From Solimonas sp. (GTDB lineage Bacteria; Pseudomonadota; Gammaproteobacteria; Nevskiales; Nevskiaceae): a stretch of DNA of 36,741 nucleotides. A program made the position numbers and the translations under genes. Within the stretch, counting starts at the first letter, position 1; the number at the start of each line of letters is the position of its first letter. The stretch lies in assembly GCA_030149365.1 (NCBI GenBank), contig JASBRP010000060.1, positions 1 to 36,741 on the forward strand, read 5' to 3'. The notes under the pieces were generated by a model that did no database searches, was not told the DNA's origin, and saw only the letters and a list, made by a program, of their open reading frames with translations. Of the stretch, positions 7,350 to 17,892 are shown in pieces.

Positions 7350-8540
7350 ATGCGGAAGTATAGCGTTTTATACCGAGTTCAAGCTCTGGCGCTGGCTGCT
7401 GCCGCGCTCGCGGCCGGCTGCGCGACCGCGCCGGGCGAGCGTAGCTCGTCCAACGTGCAGCCTCCTGCGCCTGTGGCGCGGCCCACCCCGGTGGCGCAGC
7501 CGCTGCAGGCCGAGGTGGAAGGGCTGAGCTACGACGAGCGAGCCGCGGTGGCCGCCGATGAAGGCAGCCCGATGCGCGAGGATGCGCCGCTGCGCTATGT
7601 CGTCAAGAAGGGCGACACGCTCTGGGGTATCTCGCAGAAATTCCTGGTCGAGCCCTGGCAGTGGCCCGAGGTCTGGATCGTCAACGACCAGGTCAAGAAC
7701 CCTCACCTGATCTACCCCGGCGACGTGCTGACGCTGATCTGGCGCGACGGGCGTCCGCGCGTGGCGCGCGAGCCGGAGCTGGCCTCCGACCGCCTGTCGC
7801 CGCGCATCCGCGAGTCCGACCTGGGCGCGGCCATCCCGGTGATCCCGCTCGACGCGATCCGCGATTTCCTGCGCAGCCCGCGCCTGGTGACGATGGAGCA
7901 GCTCAGGCAGGCGCCGTACATCCTCGACTTCGTCGATCTGCACATCGTCGGTGCCAGCGGCAACGGCGCCTACGTGAAGAAGCTCAAGCGCAGCCACGGC
8001 AGCTCGCTGGAGGCGGTGCGCCTGGGCCAGACTTATGTCGATCCGGACAGCAAGGAACTGCTCGGCTACGAGGCCATCCCGGTGGCCCAGGTCGAGGTGC
8101 GCGAATTCGCCGAGCCCGGCACGGTGATGCTGACCAAGAGCTATCGCGAGACCCGCGCTGGCGACTACCTGATCAAGCCGCTGTCCGAGACCTTCGACGC
8201 CAACTTCTACCCGCACGTGCCCAAGGGGCCGTTCACCGGCCGCATCCTGTCGGTGTTCGACGGCGTCTCGCAGATCGGCCAGTACCAGGTCGTGACGCTG
8301 AGCAAGGGCGCGCGCGATGGCCTGGAAGCGGGCCACGTGCTGGACATCCTGCAGGCCGGCCGCAGCGCGAAGGACCCGCATGGCATCAAGTACATCGCCC
8401 TGCCGGAGACCTACGCCGGCCAGGTGATGGTGTTCAAGCTCGAGGATCGCGTGTCCTACGCGCTGGTCATGTCGGCGATCCGACCGGTCCATGCGCTGGA
8501 CAAGGTGGTCAAGCCCGGCTCGCGCGTTGCCATCGAATAG
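7350..8540 (+). CDS. LysM-domain lipoprotein, peptidoglycan-binding
   Basis: A 396-residue exported protein. The N-terminus has a lipoprotein signal: basic start, hydrophobic ALALAAAALAAGC, with the lipobox Cys. After a Pro-rich linker there is one LysM repeat, YVVKKGDTLWGISQKF to NPHLIYPGDVLTL (about residues 81-130), which binds N-acetylglucosamine glycan in the wall. The remaining 260 residues are a conserved but uncharacterised region. A LysM protein between def-fmt and dprA is a common gene order in gammaproteobacteria. The open frame begins at 7311, but the ATG at 7350 is chosen because it begins the signal peptide and has GGGGAAGG upstream. Confidence 0.88.
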   Translation: MRKYSVLYRVQALALAAAALAAGCATAPGERSSSNVQPPAPVARPTPVAQPLQAEVEGLSYDERAAVAADEGSPMREDAPLRYVVKKGDTLWGISQKFLVEPWQWPEVWIVNDQVKNPHLIYPGDVLTLIWRDGRPRVAREPELASDRLSPRIRESDLGAAIPVIPLDAIRDFLRSPRLVTMEQLRQAPYILDFVDLHIVGASGNGAYVKKLKRSHGSSLEAVRLGQTYVDPDSKELLGYEAIPVAQVEVREFAEPGTVMLTKSYRETRAGDYLIKPLSETFDANFYPHVPKGPFTGRILSVFDGVSQIGQYQVVTLSKGARDGLEAGHVLDILQAGRSAKDPHGIKYIALPETYAGQVMVFKLEDRVSYALVMSAIRPVHALDKVVKPGSRVAIE

Positions 8541-8639
8541 CCGCGATCCGCTAAGCGCAGCAGATTTTCCACGCCCGCCCGCGGCAACCCGTCACAGGAC
8601 GGCTTGCTACCGGCGGGTGTTCTGTTTCACGCTCCCGGC

Positions 8640-9737
8640 GTGAACCTTCCCGCCCTGCAATCCTGGCTGACGCTGCTGCGCGCCCCCGGCGTCGGCGGCA
8701 CCACCGTGGCGCGCCTGCTCGCCACCTTCGGCTCCGCGGAAGCGGCCGTGTCCGCCGGTGCCGCGGCGCTGCGCCCGCTGGGCCTGTCCGACGAAACCCT
8801 GCAGTTCTTCGTCCGGGGCGACCCGGAGGGCGTTGCCCTGGACCTGGAGTGGCTGGACCAGCCTGGCCGCGGCCTGCTGACCCTGGACGACCCGCGCTAC
8901 CCGGAACGCCTGCGGCAGATCGCCCAGGCGCCCGGGGCGCTGTTCTACCAGGGCGACCCGGAGCTGCTGGCGCTGCCGCAGCTGGCCATCGTCGGCGCCC
9001 GCTCGGCGACGCCGCAGGGCCTGGAGAACGCCCGCGCCTTCGCCGCCGAGCTGGCCCGGCGGGGGCTGTGCATCACCAGCGGCCTGGCCCTGGGTATCGA
9101 TGGCGCGGCCCACCGGGGCGCGCTGGAGGCCGGCGGCATGACGATCGCGGTCTGCGCTACCGGGCTGGACCGGGTCTACCCGGCGCGGCACCGCCAGCTC
9201 GCCCACGACGTCGTGCGCGAGGGGCTGATGATCTCGGAGTTCCCGGTGGGGGTGGCGGCGCTGCCGGAACACTTCCCGCGCCGCAACCGCATCATTTCGG
9301 GCCTGTCGATGGGCGTGCTGGTGGTGGAGGCGGCGCCGGAGTCCGGCTCGCTGATCACGGCGGCCTACGCCAACGAGCAGGGCCGCGAGGTGTTCGCGAT
9401 CCCCGGCTCCATCCACAGCCCGATGGCGCGTGGCTGCCACCGGCTGATCCGCCAGGGGGCCAAGCTGGTGGAGTCGGTGGACGACATCCTGGAGGAGATC
9501 GCGCCGCAGCTGCGGGCCCGGCGGGCGGCGCTGGTGGCCGCCCCGCCGCCCGAGGACCCCGCGCAGGCGCGGGTGCTGGACTGCCTGGGAACCGAAACGC
9601 AGTCTTTCGATCAACTACAGGCCGGCAGCGGGCTGGATGCCGCGACACTCAGCGAGGCGCTGCTGGCGCTGGAGTTGGCCGGGGAGGTGGCGGCAGCGGC
9701 GGGAGGGGCCTACCAAAGGCTGCGGGTTCCGGCATGA
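8640..9737 (+). CDS. dprA: DNA-processing protein DprA
   Basis: A 365-residue protein that binds incoming single-stranded DNA during transformation and loads RecA. The Rossmann-like core shows LAIVGARSATPQG, SGLALGIDGAAHRGAL, FPRRNRIISGLS, ESGSLITA and FAIPGSI, all conserved in the family. An N-terminal helical domain precedes it, and a winged-helix-like C-terminal domain follows (about residues 305-365). The GTG at 8640 gives the usual N-terminus; an in-frame TTG at 8604 is the alternative, and neither has a strong Shine-Dalgarno. It is 99 bp downstream of the LysM gene. Presence of dprA alone does not show that the organism is competent. Confidence 0.94.
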   Translation: MNLPALQSWLTLLRAPGVGGTTVARLLATFGSAEAAVSAGAAALRPLGLSDETLQFFVRGDPEGVALDLEWLDQPGRGLLTLDDPRYPERLRQIAQAPGALFYQGDPELLALPQLAIVGARSATPQGLENARAFAAELARRGLCITSGLALGIDGAAHRGALEAGGMTIAVCATGLDRVYPARHRQLAHDVVREGLMISEFPVGVAALPEHFPRRNRIISGLSMGVLVVEAAPESGSLITAAYANEQGREVFAIPGSIHSPMARGCHRLIRQGAKLVESVDDILEEIAPQLRARRAALVAAPPPEDPAQARVLDCLGTETQSFDQLQAGSGLDAATLSEALLALELAGEVAAAAGGAYQRLRVPA

Positions 9738-9778
9738 TTGCTGCACGACCCTGGGCATTGGCCTGTTCGTGATTTAAC

Positions 9779-9806
9779 TTGAGAGTCTCGTAAATTGTGA
9801 TATATA
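9779..9806 (+). promoter_or_regulatory. Candidate promoter for smg in an AT-rich gap
   Basis: TTGAGA (9779-9784) and TATATA (9801-9806) are 16 bp apart; TATAAA at 9803-9808 is an alternative -10 with 18 bp. The gap 9738-9902 is far more AT-rich than its surroundings. An imperfectly spaced palindrome TTGTGAT-N7-ATCACAA (9795-9815) covers the -10 and could be an operator. GGAG precedes the smg ATG. Confidence 0.5.
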
Positions 9807-9902
9807 AAATCACAAAGAGAGAAAGGCGAAATCAAGGGATTCACATAAATTCAATAAATTTGCTTTGAAATACATTAAAAACACACAGCACCGGAGCGTT
9901 TC

Positions 9903-10370
9903 ATGAAAGAGACCGTACTGGATGTGCTGATGTATCTGTTCGAGAACTACCAGGAAGGCGAGTTCTCCGATTCCGACAATCAGGTCACTTTGCGCGACGA
10001 GTTGATCGCGGCCGGATTTCCCGACCAGGAGGTTGCCCACGCATTCGACTGGGTCGACGGCCTGGCGCAGCAGCGGCAACTGCCGATCGTCTTCGGCCCC
10101 GGTGGGGCCATCCGCGTCTATGCCCGCGAGGAGCTGTCCAAGCTCTCCACCGAGGTGCGCGGCTTCATCATGTACCTGGAGCAGCTGGGCATCTTCGGCG
10201 CCCAGGCCCGCGAGCTGGTGATCGACCGGCTGATGGCCCTGAACGAAGAAATCGACCTGGAACGGGTCAAATGGGTCTGCCTGCTGGTGCTGATGAACGA
10301 GCCGGACGCAGAAGACGCCTTTGCCCATCTGGAAGAGATGGTCTACTACAGCGGCGAATTCCTGCACTGA
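9903..10370 (+). CDS. smg: Smg family protein (DUF494)
   Basis: A 155-residue acidic protein beginning MKETVLDVLMYLFENY, the recognisable start of the Smg/DUF494 family. The family has no proven biochemical activity. It is almost always found between dprA and topA in gammaproteobacteria, as here, so the gene-order match supports the identification. The ATG at 9903 is preceded by GGAG with suitable spacing. Its own AT-rich promoter region suggests it is not only read through from dprA. Confidence 0.92.
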   Translation: MKETVLDVLMYLFENYQEGEFSDSDNQVTLRDELIAAGFPDQEVAHAFDWVDGLAQQRQLPIVFGPGGAIRVYAREELSKLSTEVRGFIMYLEQLGIFGAQARELVIDRLMALNEEIDLERVKWVCLLVLMNEPDAEDAFAHLEEMVYYSGEFLH

Positions 10371-10407
10371 ATCAGGGCCTTGCCGGTCCGCTGCCGTAAT
10401 TCGGCGC

Positions 10408-10437
10408 TGGACAGGGGGCGCGTCTTCCGCATATAAG
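10408..10437 (+). promoter_or_regulatory. Candidate topA promoter, upstream of the MITE-like element
   Basis: TGGACA (10408-10413) and TATAAG (10432-10437) match the sigma-70 consensus at five of six bases each with an 18-bp spacer. Transcription would start near 10444, so the topA transcript would carry about 310 nt of leader, most of it the MITE-like element at 10478-10754. Confidence 0.55.
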
Positions 10438-10477
10438 CAGGCCCCTGCGGGCATTGGCCCGCCGCGCCGAGCGCATT

Positions 10478-10752
10478 ATTAAGAGCCTATCCGTGAGTCA
10501 TACGCACACGCGTTGCTGCCAGAAATCGCGCCAGGCAAGTCGGCCGATGCGCGGTTGGGTGGTTCCCAATAAGCAGCGGCCGGCGCCGCATGGCGCGATT
10601 TCTGGCGCAACCCTCAGGGACGGGGCCATTTTTGCGCACCGCGTCCCCCATCGCCCCTCATGTACGTCGAGTACACCGCGGGTCGATAGGGTTGGCGGGA
10701 CACAAAAATGGCACGCCGTCGCGTGCGCGTATAACTCACGGATAGGCTCTTA

Positions 10753-10754
<2 letters not shown>
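10478..10754. mobile_element. MITE-like 277-bp element with 35-bp terminal inverted repeats, next to topA
   Basis: The first 35 bases (10478-10512, starting ATTAAGAGCCTATCCGTGAG) and the last 35 (10720-10754) are inverted repeats with 2 mismatches. Inside are a 16-bp perfect inverted repeat (10518-10533 with 10591-10606) and a 10-bp one (10625-10634 with 10703-10712). TTAA flanks the GAGCC...GGCTC core on both sides, which fits a 4-bp target duplication of the YTAR type known for the IS5 group; this family link is an inference. There is no credible protein in it, so it would be non-autonomous. Its right tip runs into the topA start codon (AT of ATG at 10753-10754). Confidence 0.7.
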
Positions 10755-13221
<2,467 letters not shown>

Positions 13222-13224
13222 TCC

Positions 13225-13785
13225 GTGAACGTTGCACCGCTGCGCCTGAAGGCCGCCTGCCGCGCGCTGCAGCGCGGCGGTGTCATTGCCTACCCGACCG
13301 AGGCGGTCTGGGGCCTGGGCTGCGAGCCGCAGGACGAGCGCGCCGTGATGCGCCTGCTGCAGATCAAGGACCGCCCCTGGGAAAAGGGCGTGATCCTGAT
13401 CGCCTCGCGTTTCGAGCAACTGGAGCCCTACGTCCAGGTGCCGTCCAACAACGCCCTGAAGCGTGCCACGGCTACCTGGCCCGGGCCAGCCACCTGGGTG
13501 TTCCCGGCCAGCGACTACACGCCGATGTGGATCAGCGGCGATCACGACGGCGTCGCCGTGCGCGTCAGCAGCCACCCGGCCGTGGTGGAACTCTGCGAGG
13601 CCTATGGCGGGCCCATCGTCTCCACCAGCGCCAACCCCGCCGGCCGCGCGCCGGCGATGACGGTGGCGCAGGTGCGCCTCTATTTCGGCGACGAGATCGA
13701 TTTCCTGATGCCGGGTGCGCTGGGCCACCTGGCCAAGCCGACCACGATCCGGGATGTGGCTACCGGGCATATCCTGCGGCGGTAG
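13225..13785 (+). CDS. tsaC: Threonylcarbamoyl-AMP synthase (YrdC/Sua5 domain)
   Basis: A 186-residue protein that makes threonylcarbamoyl-AMP from threonine, bicarbonate and ATP for the t6A modification of ANN-decoding tRNAs. Motifs: GGVIAYPTEAVWGLGCEP (nucleotide and substrate pocket), KDRPWEKG, and GPIVSTSANPAGR. The length fits the short single-domain TsaC type. It starts with GTG 3 bp after the topA stop, so it is almost certainly in the same transcript. The smg-topA-tsaC order is also found in other gammaproteobacteria. Confidence 0.95.
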   Translation: MNVAPLRLKAACRALQRGGVIAYPTEAVWGLGCEPQDERAVMRLLQIKDRPWEKGVILIASRFEQLEPYVQVPSNNALKRATATWPGPATWVFPASDYTPMWISGDHDGVAVRVSSHPAVVELCEAYGGPIVSTSANPAGRAPAMTVAQVRLYFGDEIDFLMPGALGHLAKPTTIRDVATGHILRR

Positions 13786-13828
13786 CGGCATTGGTGGCTT
13801 CGTTCGCTGCCTCTTCTCCCCGGACCGT

Positions 13829-13939
13829 TCATCCCGAGTGACCCGCCGTGGCGGGTCGCATCGAGGGACCGCGCGCACCTCGATACGCAACAGCCCGGTC
13901 ATCCCGAGTGACTCGCCATAGCGGGTTGTATCGAGGGAC
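13829..13939. repeat. Two tandem 41-bp intergenic repeats, 70-bp period
   Basis: Two related units at 13829-13869 and 13899-13939 share TCATCCCGAGTGAC and (G/T)(T/C)ATCGAGGGAC, exactly 70 bp apart. The first has the palindrome CCCGCCGTGGCGGG; in the second it has decayed (CTCGCCATAGCGGG). The intact copy can form a hairpin, which fits a REP-type dispersed repeat. Two units of this kind do not make a CRISPR. The rest of 13786-14040 holds only the inverted repeat at 13998-14024. Confidence 0.65.
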
Positions 13940-13997
13940 GCGGCGCTACTCGGTGTGAACGGGTCTTGTTCTACTTCCAGAGCTGCGAATTGCATGA

Positions 13998-14024
13998 GCA
14001 GTGTTGATTTCAAAACAACACTGC
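13998..14024. promoter_or_regulatory. 9-bp palindrome just upstream of hemF
   Basis: GCAGTGTTG (13998-14006) and CAACACTGC (14016-14024) are perfect inverted repeats around a 9-nt AT-rich spacer. The right arm ends 16 bp before the hemF ATG. It could be an operator for a dimeric regulator, or an RNA hairpin in the leader. I do not recognise the regulator. Confidence 0.4.
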
Positions 14025-14040
14025 GCGGACAATCCTGACG

Positions 14041-14949
14041 ATGAGCACCCCCGACTTCACCGTTGTCGAAACCTGGCTGCGCGGCCTGCAGGCCCGCCTC
14101 TGCGAACGCTTCGAGGCCATCGATGGCCAGGCGCGTTTCGGGCGTGACGAATGGCAGCGCGCCGAGGGCGGTGGCGGCGTGTCGCGCGTGATGGCGGATG
14201 GCGCGGTGTTCGAACGCGGCGGCGTAGGCTTTTCGCTGGTGCATGGCACCAAGCTGCCGCCGTCGGCCACGGCGCATCGGCCGGAGCTGCAGGGGCGCAG
14301 CTGGCGCGCCATGGGCGTGTCGGTGGTGATGCATCCGCGCAACCCCCATGCGCCCACCAGTCATTGCAACGTGCGCCTGTTCCTGGCCGAGAAGCCGGGC
14401 GAGGAGCCGGTGTGGTGGTTCGGCGGTGGCTTCGACCTGACGCCCTACTACGGCTACGACGAGGATTGCCGCGACTGGCACCGCGCGGCGCGTGACGCCT
14501 GCGCGCCGGCCGGGGATCAGGTCTACCCGAAGCTGAAGCAGTGGTGCGACGAGTACTTCTTCCTCAAGCATCGCAACGAGCCGCGTGGCATCGGCGGCAT
14601 CTTCTATGACGACTGGAGCCAGGGCGGCTTCGAGGCCGGCTTCGCGCTGATGCAGCGCGTGGGCGACGCCTACGGTACGGCCTATGCGGACATCGTCGCG
14701 CGCCGCAAGGACCAGCCCTACGGCGAGCGTGAGCGGCAGTGGCAGCTGCTGCGCCGCGGGCGCTATGTCGAGTTCAACCTGGTCTGGGATCGCGGCACGC
14801 TGTTCGGCCTGCAGTCCGGTGGTCGGACCGAGTCGATCCTGATGTCGATGCCACCGCAGGTGCGCTGGGAATACGATCATCATCCCGAGCCGAATTCGCC
14901 TGAGGCGGCGCTGCTGCAGCGCTATCTCAAGCCGCAGGACTGGGTCTAG
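14041..14949 (+). CDS. hemF: Oxygen-dependent coproporphyrinogen III oxidase
   Basis: A 302-residue enzyme that decarboxylates two propionates of coproporphyrinogen III to give protoporphyrinogen IX, using O2, in haem synthesis. Family motifs are clear: [65 protein letters not shown] and [20 protein letters not shown]. Length is normal and no key segment is missing. It is separated from tsaC by 255 bp with repeats, and a palindrome lies just before the ATG, so it probably has its own promoter. The HemF type fits aerobic respiration, in line with the bo3 oxidase genes in the window. Confidence 0.97.
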   Translation: MSTPDFTVVETWLRGLQARLCERFEAIDGQARFGRDEWQRAEGGGGVSRVMADGAVFERGGVGFSLVHGTKLPPSATAHRPELQGRSWRAMGVSVVMHPRNPHAPTSHCNVRLFLAEKPGEEPVWWFGGGFDLTPYYGYDEDCRDWHRAARDACAPAGDQVYPKLKQWCDEYFFLKHRNEPRGIGGIFYDDWSQGGFEAGFALMQRVGDAYGTAYADIVARRKDQPYGERERQWQLLRRGRYVEFNLVWDRGTLFGLQSGGRTESILMSMPPQVRWEYDHHPEPNSPEAALLQRYLKPQDWV

Positions 14950-14958
14950 GCTCTACCA

Positions 14959-14994
14959 TCAATTCCCCCATCGCTGCTGCGGCGGGGGAATTGA
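14959..14994. terminator. Bidirectional hairpin between hemF and the beta-lactamase gene
   Basis: TCAATTCCCCC (14959-14969) pairs with GGGGGAATTGA (14984-14994), an 11-bp stem with a 14-nt loop. It fills most of the 54-bp gap between two convergent genes, so it probably terminates both. There is no clear T tract on either side. Confidence 0.7.
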
Positions 14995-15003
14995 AGAAGG
15001 GTC

Positions 15004-15795
15004 CTAGAACAGCCCCAGCTTCCTCAGGATCGCCTCGCCGATCTGCCGGCGCTTGCCGATGTCCTGTTCGCCCTGCATGTCGATGTTGAGCGCGAAGCTG
15101 TAGACGCGTCCCTCGCGTTCCACCCAGCCCACCCACCAGCCGATCTGCGGCTGCGTGCCGAAGACCCAACCGGTCTTGCCGTAGAGCACGTCGCCGCCGC
15201 GGATCTCGATCTTGGCGATGTCACGTACCGCGGCCTGGTTGGCTGCGGACACTGGCAGTTGGCCCTGTGCCAGGCGGGCCACGAAGCGGGCCTGCTCCAC
15301 CGCGCTGATCTGCAGGGGGCCTTCCAGCCAGAAGCGATCCACCACGGAGCCCGCATCCCTGCTGCCGTAGTCCAGGCGCTCCAGCATGGCCTGCATGCGC
15401 GGCAGCCCGATGCGCCGTGCGATCTCCTGGTAGACCGGCACGTTGGAGACCGCGAAGGCCTGGCGCATCGGCATGTCCTGCTCCCAGGCCTTGAAGGGCT
15501 GGGGCTGGCCGCCGTAGGGGATCGTCTGGTCGATGTCGCGCACCGCGCCGGTCTCCAGCGCGATCAGGCTGTTGGCCAGCTTGAAGGTGGAGGCGGGGAT
15601 GTAGCGCGTGTTCGCGCGCTGCGGGTTCACCAGCAGCAGGCGGTCGGCCGCCGCATCAAAGAGCACGAAGCAGCCCGGAGTGCCGCCGAACAGGGGCTCC
15701 AGGTCCGGGCGCTCGTCGGTGAAGCCGGCCTGGGCGGGCATGGCACAGAAGCAGAGCAGGATCAGCAGGCGGCGCAGCACGGCGGCTCCATCCAT
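15004..15795 (-). CDS. Class D (OXA-type) beta-lactamase
   Basis: A 263-residue periplasmic serine beta-lactamase. A signal peptide covers about residues 1-23 (LLILLCFCAMPAQA). The class D motifs are STFK at 69-72 (S69 nucleophile, K72 expected to be carbamylated), SNV at 117-119, YGS at 143-145 and KTGW at 207-210, with FWLEGP at 155-160. The third motif is usually YGN, so the Ser is a departure. The ATG at 15795 starts the signal peptide; the open frame runs further up into the oxyR promoter region and start, which is unlikely. No integron, IS or other resistance genes adjoin it, so it is probably an intrinsic chromosomal gene. It is divergent from oxyR with 66 bp between the starts. Confidence 0.88.
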   Translation of the reverse strand: MDGAAVLRRLLILLCFCAMPAQAGFTDERPDLEPLFGGTPGCFVLFDAAADRLLLVNPQRANTRYIPASTFKLANSLIALETGAVRDIDQTIPYGGQPQPFKAWEQDMPMRQAFAVSNVPVYQEIARRIGLPRMQAMLERLDYGSRDAGSVVDRFWLEGPLQISAVEQARFVARLAQGQLPVSAANQAAVRDIAKIEIRGGDVLYGKTGWVFGTQPQIGWWVGWVEREGRVYSFALNIDMQGEQDIGKRRQIGEAILRKLGLF

Positions 15796-15861
15796 GGGGC
15801 GGGCTGCAAGGATACCCGGGTATGGCTTTGCGCCGGGGCCGGCAGCGTTTAGGCTAGCCCC

Positions 15862-16809
15862 ATGACTCTCACCGAACTCCGTTACCTGGTGAACCTCGAC
15901 AAGGAGCGCCACTTCGGCCGCGCCGCCGAGCGTTCCTTCGTGTCGCAGCCGACGCTGTCGGTTGCGGTGAAGAAGCTCGAGGATGAGCTCGGCGTGATCC
16001 TGTTCGAGCGCAACCGTGGCGAGGCCAAGCCCACGCCGGTGGGCGAGCGCATCATCACCCAGGCGCGCCGCGTGCTGGCCGAGTCCAAGCTGATCGAGGA
16101 CATGGCGCGCGAGGGCCGCGACGAGCTCAACGGCCCGCTGCGCTTCGGCGCGATCTACACCGTCGGCCCCTACCTGCTACCGGGGCTGGTGCCGCTGATG
16201 CGTGAGCGTGCGCCGCTGATGCCGCTGGTGATCGAGGAAAACTTCACCGCCAAGCTGCTGGAGCAGTTGCGCGACAACGAGCTGGACGTGGCGCTGCTGG
16301 CATTGCCGGTGGACCTGACGGGCCTGGCGGCCTGGCCGGTCTACGACGAGGATTTCGTCGTGCTGATCCCGCGCGATCATCATTGGGCCAACGAGAAGCA
16401 GATCCCGGCGCGCCAACTCGCCGGCGAGCCGCTGCTGCTGCTGGGCCCGGGGCATTGCTTCCGCGAGCAGGTGATCGAGGCCTGCCCCAAGTGCGTGGAG
16501 CCGGACGGCGCCGGGCCGCGCCCGCAGACCGGCAGCAGCCTGGAGACGATCCGGCACATGGTGGTGGGCGGTCTGGGCATCACCGTGCTGCCGCGCGCCT
16601 CGGTGGAGAACCGCGGCGATGACCCGGGGCACCTGCTGTCCAAGCCCTTCGTGCAGCCGGGACCGCATCGGCGCATCGCATTGATCTGGCGCAAGTCCTG
16701 GCCGCGCCGCAAGGCGATCGGCGTGTTGCGCCAGGCGATCCTGGAGTCCGGCATGAAGGGCGTCAGCTACCTGCCGGATGCCGAGCTGCAGGAAGACGCC
16801 AAGCACTGA
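15862..16809 (+). CDS. oxyR: Peroxide-sensing LysR-type regulator OxyR
   Basis: A 315-residue LysR-type regulator. The N-terminal winged helix-turn-helix is typical (MTLTELRYLVNLDKERHFGRAA, then SFVSQPTLS). In the sensor domain the two redox cysteines fall at C199 and C208 (GHCFREQVIEAC), the same positions as in E. coli OxyR, where peroxide drives a disulfide and activates catalase and peroxiredoxin genes. An extra Cys at 211 follows. The ATG has no good Shine-Dalgarno, and TAGGCT lies about 10 bp before it, so the mRNA may be nearly leaderless. No typical target gene (ahpC, katG) is adjacent; the divergent neighbour is a beta-lactamase gene. Confidence 0.93.
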   Translation: MTLTELRYLVNLDKERHFGRAAERSFVSQPTLSVAVKKLEDELGVILFERNRGEAKPTPVGERIITQARRVLAESKLIEDMAREGRDELNGPLRFGAIYTVGPYLLPGLVPLMRERAPLMPLVIEENFTAKLLEQLRDNELDVALLALPVDLTGLAAWPVYDEDFVVLIPRDHHWANEKQIPARQLAGEPLLLLGPGHCFREQVIEACPKCVEPDGAGPRPQTGSSLETIRHMVVGGLGITVLPRASVENRGDDPGHLLSKPFVQPGPHRRIALIWRKSWPRRKAIGVLRQAILESGMKGVSYLPDAELQEDAKH

Positions 16810-16831
16810 AGCTCGCCGCGAGATCCCCGGC

Positions 16832-17749
16832 TTATTGCAGCGTCGCTGCCTGTGCCGCTGGCGAGCGGGCCAGGTAGGCCAGTGCCTGCTGCGTGTCGCC
16901 CTCGGTGACGGGGTGGAAGCGCGGTGAGATCCAGCGCAGCGCACCGGCCAGCAGGAAGCTCAGCGGCGGGATGTTTTCCGTGCGGCGGCCCACGCGCTCC
17001 AGTTCCACCAGCAGGCGCAGCAGCGAGCGTCGTGCCATGCGGCGGCTGGCGCGGTCGTCGCGGTCCTGCGCGGCCAGCTCGCGGTAGCCGTCGAGCAGGA
17101 AGTGGATGAACAGCGGGAACACCGCCGCCATCAGCACCTGGCGGCTGACGTAGAAGCCCAGCTGCGTGCGGCAGAGATGCTCGAACAGGTCGTAGGCGAC
17201 GCAGCGATGCTCCACTTCCTCGGCCAGATGCCAGCGGAACAGGTCGGCCATCACCGGGTCGGCCTTGTCCCAGGTCTTGTTGTCCATGGCCCACTGCCCG
17301 AGCATGCCGGTGAAGTGCTCGATGGCGGCGATCAGTCCCACGCGCAGCACCAGCCAGTAGCGCTTCAGCGGCTTGCGCTGCATCTGCTTGAGGCCGAAGG
17401 GCGCATCGCCCAGCACCTCGCCGAACAGGCGGTCGGCGCGCGCGAGGAAGGCCTCGGTCTGCAGGTCGTGACGCTTGAGGTAGGCCTGCGCGCCGATGTG
17501 GGCGCGCGCATGCCAGGCCTCCTGGCGGATGAAGCCCTCGACGTCCTGGCGCAGGCGCTCGTCGCGGATCAGCGGCAGTGCCTGGTTGTAGACGCGACAG
17601 AACCACAGCTCGCCGGCCGGCAGCAGCAGGTGGATGCCGTTGACCAGATGCGTTGAGAAGGCGTCGCCGGGAATCCAGTGCAGCGGCGTGTCGCCGAAGT
17701 CGAAGCGGGCGCGGCGCGCCTTCAGCGGGTGCTGCTCGGTGCTGTTCAT
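16832..17749 (-). CDS. PF10118-like predicted metal-dependent hydrolase
   Basis: A 305-residue helical protein resembling the family annotated as predicted metal-dependent hydrolase (PF10118). Likely metal ligands sit in RQEAWHARAH, AAIEHFTG and AEEVEHRCVAYD, an ExxH-rich pattern that recalls ferritin-like di-iron proteins more than a classical hydrolase. The function of the family is not established. A hydrophobic stretch (LMAAVFPLFIHFLL) suggests membrane contact. The ATG at 17749 is chosen (GGAG 11 nt upstream); a TTG at 17773 is the alternative. It is convergent with oxyR (22 bp) and divergent from the alpha/beta-hydrolase gene. Confidence 0.7.
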   Translation of the reverse strand: MNSTEQHPLKARRARFDFGDTPLHWIPGDAFSTHLVNGIHLLLPAGELWFCRVYNQALPLIRDERLRQDVEGFIRQEAWHARAHIGAQAYLKRHDLQTEAFLARADRLFGEVLGDAPFGLKQMQRKPLKRYWLVLRVGLIAAIEHFTGMLGQWAMDNKTWDKADPVMADLFRWHLAEEVEHRCVAYDLFEHLCRTQLGFYVSRQVLMAAVFPLFIHFLLDGYRELAAQDRDDRASRRMARRSLLRLLVELERVGRRTENIPPLSFLLAGALRWISPRFHPVTEGDTQQALAYLARSPAAQAATLQ

Positions 17750-17892
17750 GATGTTTCGGACTCCGACAGGCAACTCGTCATGCCGAAATATTTACATCGC
17801 TCAATGGCACATTGCAAGAGTGATTCGATGAACCGTGGTTCTTCGCGCTATCTTGTCCGGCAAATCAAGGACATGAAGATCCAGGGGAAGTC

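Noticed and set aside
9795..9815. A CRP site upstream of smg (TGTGA...TCACA)
   Set aside because: The half-sites are 9 nt apart instead of 6, so the match to CRP fails; it is kept only as an unassigned palindrome.
13829..13939. A short CRISPR array
   Set aside because: Only two diverged units, one with a decayed palindrome, no further spacers and no cas genes in the window.
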